A DNA stretch of 64,000 nt from Lates calcarifer (lineage: Eukaryota; Chordata; Actinopteri; Centropomidae): the NCBI RefSeq assembly GCF_001640805.2, contig NC_066833.1, positions 4,674,960 to 4,738,959 on the forward strand. The letters are read 5' to 3'. Under the pieces are notes generated by a model. That model ran no database searches and was not told the DNA's origin. It worked only from the letters and a program-made list of their open reading frames with translations. The position numbers were made by a program, and so were the translations under genes. Positions 61,176 through 64,000 of this stretch are shown piece by piece (within the stretch, counting starts at the first letter, position 1; every line of letters begins with the position of its first letter).

Positions 61176-61914
61176 CTGTCATTGTTGGGGAGGATGGAGA
61201 GGGGAGGGCCGATGAGTGGGAGCATGGACTGTATATGAGTGGGAGGAGGAGGGAGGGAGTGAGGGTGCAAAAAGTGAGCAGAGAGGTGATGAAAAAGACA
61301 GGAAGCAATAGAGGAAGAGGAGGTGGAAAAACTTGGGAGTGAGGGGAGGGGAGGATGAAAGTTTAGCTAACACTTTCAACTTCAAAAAGTTATGTGACTT
61401 GAATTGTGTATCTCACTCTGAGTATTGACTGGCTGAATTTGGACAAACCAACATGCAGTGTGAGTCGGCCAATAGCATTGTTAAGCTACAGATAAGCTAC
61501 AGACAGATGCCTCCTTCCAGATATATGACATTACATTACACAGTTTATGAATATTCATAAATGCAAAGTTTATGTTTTATTAGATTTTAAAGTGTTGGAT
61601 GTACATAGTGCATAGTAATGTCTGATAAACACGGTCAAATGTGCATAATTCTTTTGCTTGTATTTTCTGTAGTTGAGCTTTCTAGCCAGTGTCAAGTTGC
61701 TAGGAGACTGTTAACAAAAATGGACATAGTCACACCTTCTTTTGTTTTCAAAAAGACCGGTTGTATTGAAAAAAAGCTCACTACTCACTATATGGTGGAC
61801 TATATAGTGAGTTTGTCATTTTGTGGTGTCTACTGTACTGTATTAGAGCCTATATAGTGACTCACAGCATCCCACAATGCATTGTGAAAAGAAGTGTTCA
61901 ACCGATGGTCAAAT

Positions 61915-62046
61915 ATACACTGATTAACCACAACATTAAGACCACTGACAAGTGGCAACAACACTCCCCAATGGCAGGGGCCTCTCCCAGCAGGACAATT
62001 CCCCCCTCGCCCCAGTGGAGATGGCTTCAAAACTGTCCAGCATCGT
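61915..62046 (+). mobile_element. Tc1-type transposon fragment, internally deleted
   Basis: It begins with ATACACTGATTAACCACAAC followed by ATTAAGACCACTGACAAGTG, a terminal sequence I recognise from a widespread fish Tc1-like family. It then jumps to an interior stretch (CAATGGCAGGGGCCTCTCCC, AGCAGGACAATTC) belonging to the catalytic region of that family. Most of the coding part is deleted. Probably the same family as the remnant at 7855-8256. Confidence 0.55.
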
Positions 62047-62932
62047 TGACTAATCATGTGCTGAATTAATTTCTGAGGACGTGCACAACCAAAGTTCCCA
62101 AGAAACCCAGGACATGCAAGGTATCCATGATGTGCATGAGAACATTTGCAGGCTTGAGTCTCTATATTCTCTCTTTATTATTGATTTTTTTTCCTGAAAC
62201 ACTGGACATATGTTGGATAAAACAACCAGCAGAAGTTCATCTGTACATTGTTCCGTATGTTACCATTTTGACAGTCAGCCTAGATTTTGTGGCTGCCTGC
62301 TCCCTTCAACATTTAGGAACGCTGTAGAGATAAAATGGCCCAACCTGCTTGTCTTGGCAGCAGTGAACCTGAACCTTTGGCTGGAGGGTAAAACTTGAGA
62401 ACCTCAGAAAGCAATGGTTGGACACTGTCAAAAAAGATGAGAGAGAGCAGGTAGTATGAAAAGAAAACAAAAGGAAGGGGGTACAAAAGATAAAGCAAGA
62501 GGAAGGTTTGTGGATAGAGGGAGGTCTGGGTAATAGTCTTATTGAGTTAATCGCATGAGTGAGACATCAGCGATGGCCAGAGGCGGCTGTCGGGGAAGCA
62601 GCAGCAATGCCACAATCTGCTTTTTATGGCCTGTGATCGCAGGCTGTAGGAACGCCAGCTCAGAGCCATGAAAGAATAGACGACTTCAAATGAGTTATTG
62701 GACTGCGGAGCGGGAGAGGTGGAGAGAGGTCTTTTAACTTAATTAAACACTAATATGAAGCAGTCAGTGCCTCTCCCTTTTTTCAATGGGCTGCTTTCAT
62801 GTGTGTATGTGTGTCTGGCTGGTTGTGTAGTCTTTGACAGAGACGTTTGTGAGCTTAGACCCCCCTTGGAGTCTCCAATACTGGCCAAGTCAGAGGTGTT
62901 ATTGGATGAGGATAGCAAGATTATAGTGTGTC

Positions 62933-62948
62933 TGTGCGCGCGCGCACA
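62933..62948. repeat. TGTGCGCGCGCGCACA palindrome
   Basis: A 16-bp perfect palindrome of strictly alternating purine-pyrimidine sequence with a CG-rich core, favourable for Z-DNA. Short TG words flank it. Confidence 0.85.
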
Positions 62949-63019
62949 TGCAGCACTGTGTGGGAGTGTGTGTTTTGATAACATTTGTTGATAGGATTAG
63001 TCAGAGGCCACAGGATTTT

Positions 63020-63039
63020 GTGTGTGTGTGTGTGTGTGT
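63020..63039. repeat. Short (TG)n microsatellite
   Basis: About ten TG units. Confidence 0.9.
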
Positions 63040-63433
63040 AGCTTAAATCAAGAAAACTTGTTTTATGTGGGGAAAAGCATTTTAAAAAATGCATTTTAGC
63101 ATTGGAGAACTATTTGATTCATTTGATTATTTGACATGTCCAAAAGCATGAGAGGTTAAAAGAGTAATGTAGTTTAGACCTGCCTTTAGCTGAGATGAAG
63201 AGCAGCCCCAGAGATCTGGTAAACTCACATCTTTCTAATTCCATACTCCCAGATGTTTTTCATTTTCAAACCTATAGTCTTCAGCCCCAACCAATGTCAA
63301 TTTATCATATTTTGCACAGCTCCCTCTGGAGCCACAAAAGACTTTACAAAACTTTGTTCACATATGCAGTAGTACTCCCCAACACCTGTAAACAGGCTTT
63401 AATGTGTAAAGTTGGCACACTTTCCCTTTAATG

Positions 63434-63840
63434 CTACAGCATATAATGATATTTTCGGTAAAAGTGTGCGGCTAATTTTATGGCAACAGTCCAGGGAAGG
63501 CCCTCTCCTGTTTCTGTATGACAACGCCAGGTCCATGAAGAAATAGTTTCCCTAGCTGAGCCCTGACCTGAACCACATCCAACCACCTTTGGGATGAATT
63601 GGGGAAATGTCAACTGCAAGCCAGACCTTATCACCCATCATCAGCGTTGGACTTCACTAATGCTCTCGAGACTGAATAAGAGCAAATCCCTGCAGCCAGG
63701 TTCCAAAACTGTGGAAAGTCTGAGAGTGAGAGAGTGAGGGCTGTTAAAACAGGAATTTAATGGAATGAGATGTTCAATAACCAAAAAAAAATTAAATGTT
63801 GATATGTCCCAATACTTTTGGCCAAATAGCATAGCACAGA
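63434..63840 (+). mobile_element. 3' half of a Tc1-like transposon
   Basis: Contains ATGGCAACAGTCCAGGGAAG, TATGACAACGCCAGGTCCAT, CCCTGACCTGAACCACATCC, CACCTTTGGGATGAATTGG and a terminal CCCAATACTTTTGGCCAAAT. This is the order found in a common fish Tc1-like element, whose coding region reads as catalytic block, LWDEL, then terminal repeat. Stops and indels are present throughout. The related terminus at 2808-2835 and interior fragment at 3565-3690 appear to be the same family. Confidence 0.65.
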
Positions 63841-64000
63841 AAAACTTCTACTACATAATGTGTTATCACTTAATTGTTTGAAACCATTAATTCATATAGC
63901 TATAAATACAGTACAGTACTGAAACTGTTTAATCGGGTGTGTGTTACTGTGAGACTCTTCTTACACGGAGTATGGTATTATTGTATCTTTGGCATGTCAC

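Larger units (their letters stand above)
59315..63430. other. Gene-free region
   Basis: Contains candidate elements, a G-rich purine strand at 61185-61355, a Tc1 fragment, the CG palindrome and a TG run. The plus frame of 106 codons at 59376 has no protein resemblance I can name. Confidence 0.5.

Overview
The window looks like teleost fish nuclear DNA, probably from a spiny-rayed species. This rests on the mixture seen: long CA/TG microsatellites every few kilobases, several decayed Tc1/mariner-type DNA transposons of kinds common in fish, tRNA-headed SINE copies ending in a 'gtccatttac' tail, a hAT-like fragment, a LINE fragment, and one gene of the fish-expanded ZPLD1 family. There is no operon structure, rRNA, tRNA, CRISPR array or phage. 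The species call is inference; no database search was possible.

The only intact gene I can defend is on the minus strand at 29132-30298. It is an uninterrupted 388-codon reading frame for a secreted/membrane zona pellucida (ZP) domain protein related to ZPLD1. It has a signal peptide, a cysteine-rich ZP module, an RRKR furin-type site, a C-terminal membrane helix and nine N-glycosylation sequons. A TATA box and a CCAAT box lie about 110-140 bp upstream in the correct orientation, so it appears to be an intronless but expressed gene.

About 14-16 kb from it, on the same strand, lies a broken gene with two C-type lectin-like domain exons (about 15180-14760 and 13613-13262). Both end at a phase-1 donor-like GT, and both carry in-frame stops and lost register, so it is a pseudogene. 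An imperfect inverted repeat of about 120-bp arms occupies the intron between them.

Layout: 1-9 kb is gene-free with microsatellites, a SINE and transposon remnants. 9-13 kb holds Tc1 debris and unique DNA. 13-15 kb is the lectin pseudogene. 15-29 kb is gene-free with a tandem-dimer repeat and a TIR-bounded transposon. 29-30.4 kb is the ZP gene. 35-36 kb holds a LINE fragment and 37-37.7 kb a striking polypyrimidine tract. 38.7-39.8 kb has TG-linked repeats followed by a CpG-rich island. 40-64 kb is gene-poor, with several blocks that look like conserved non-coding elements, a few doubtful exon-like frames on the plus strand, more SINE, hAT and Tc1 fragments, a perfect hairpin and a quadruplex motif.

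Most other open frames are chance or antisense frames through microsatellites, polypyrimidine DNA or transposon remnants. Conservation claims here are visual impressions, because no alignment could be run.
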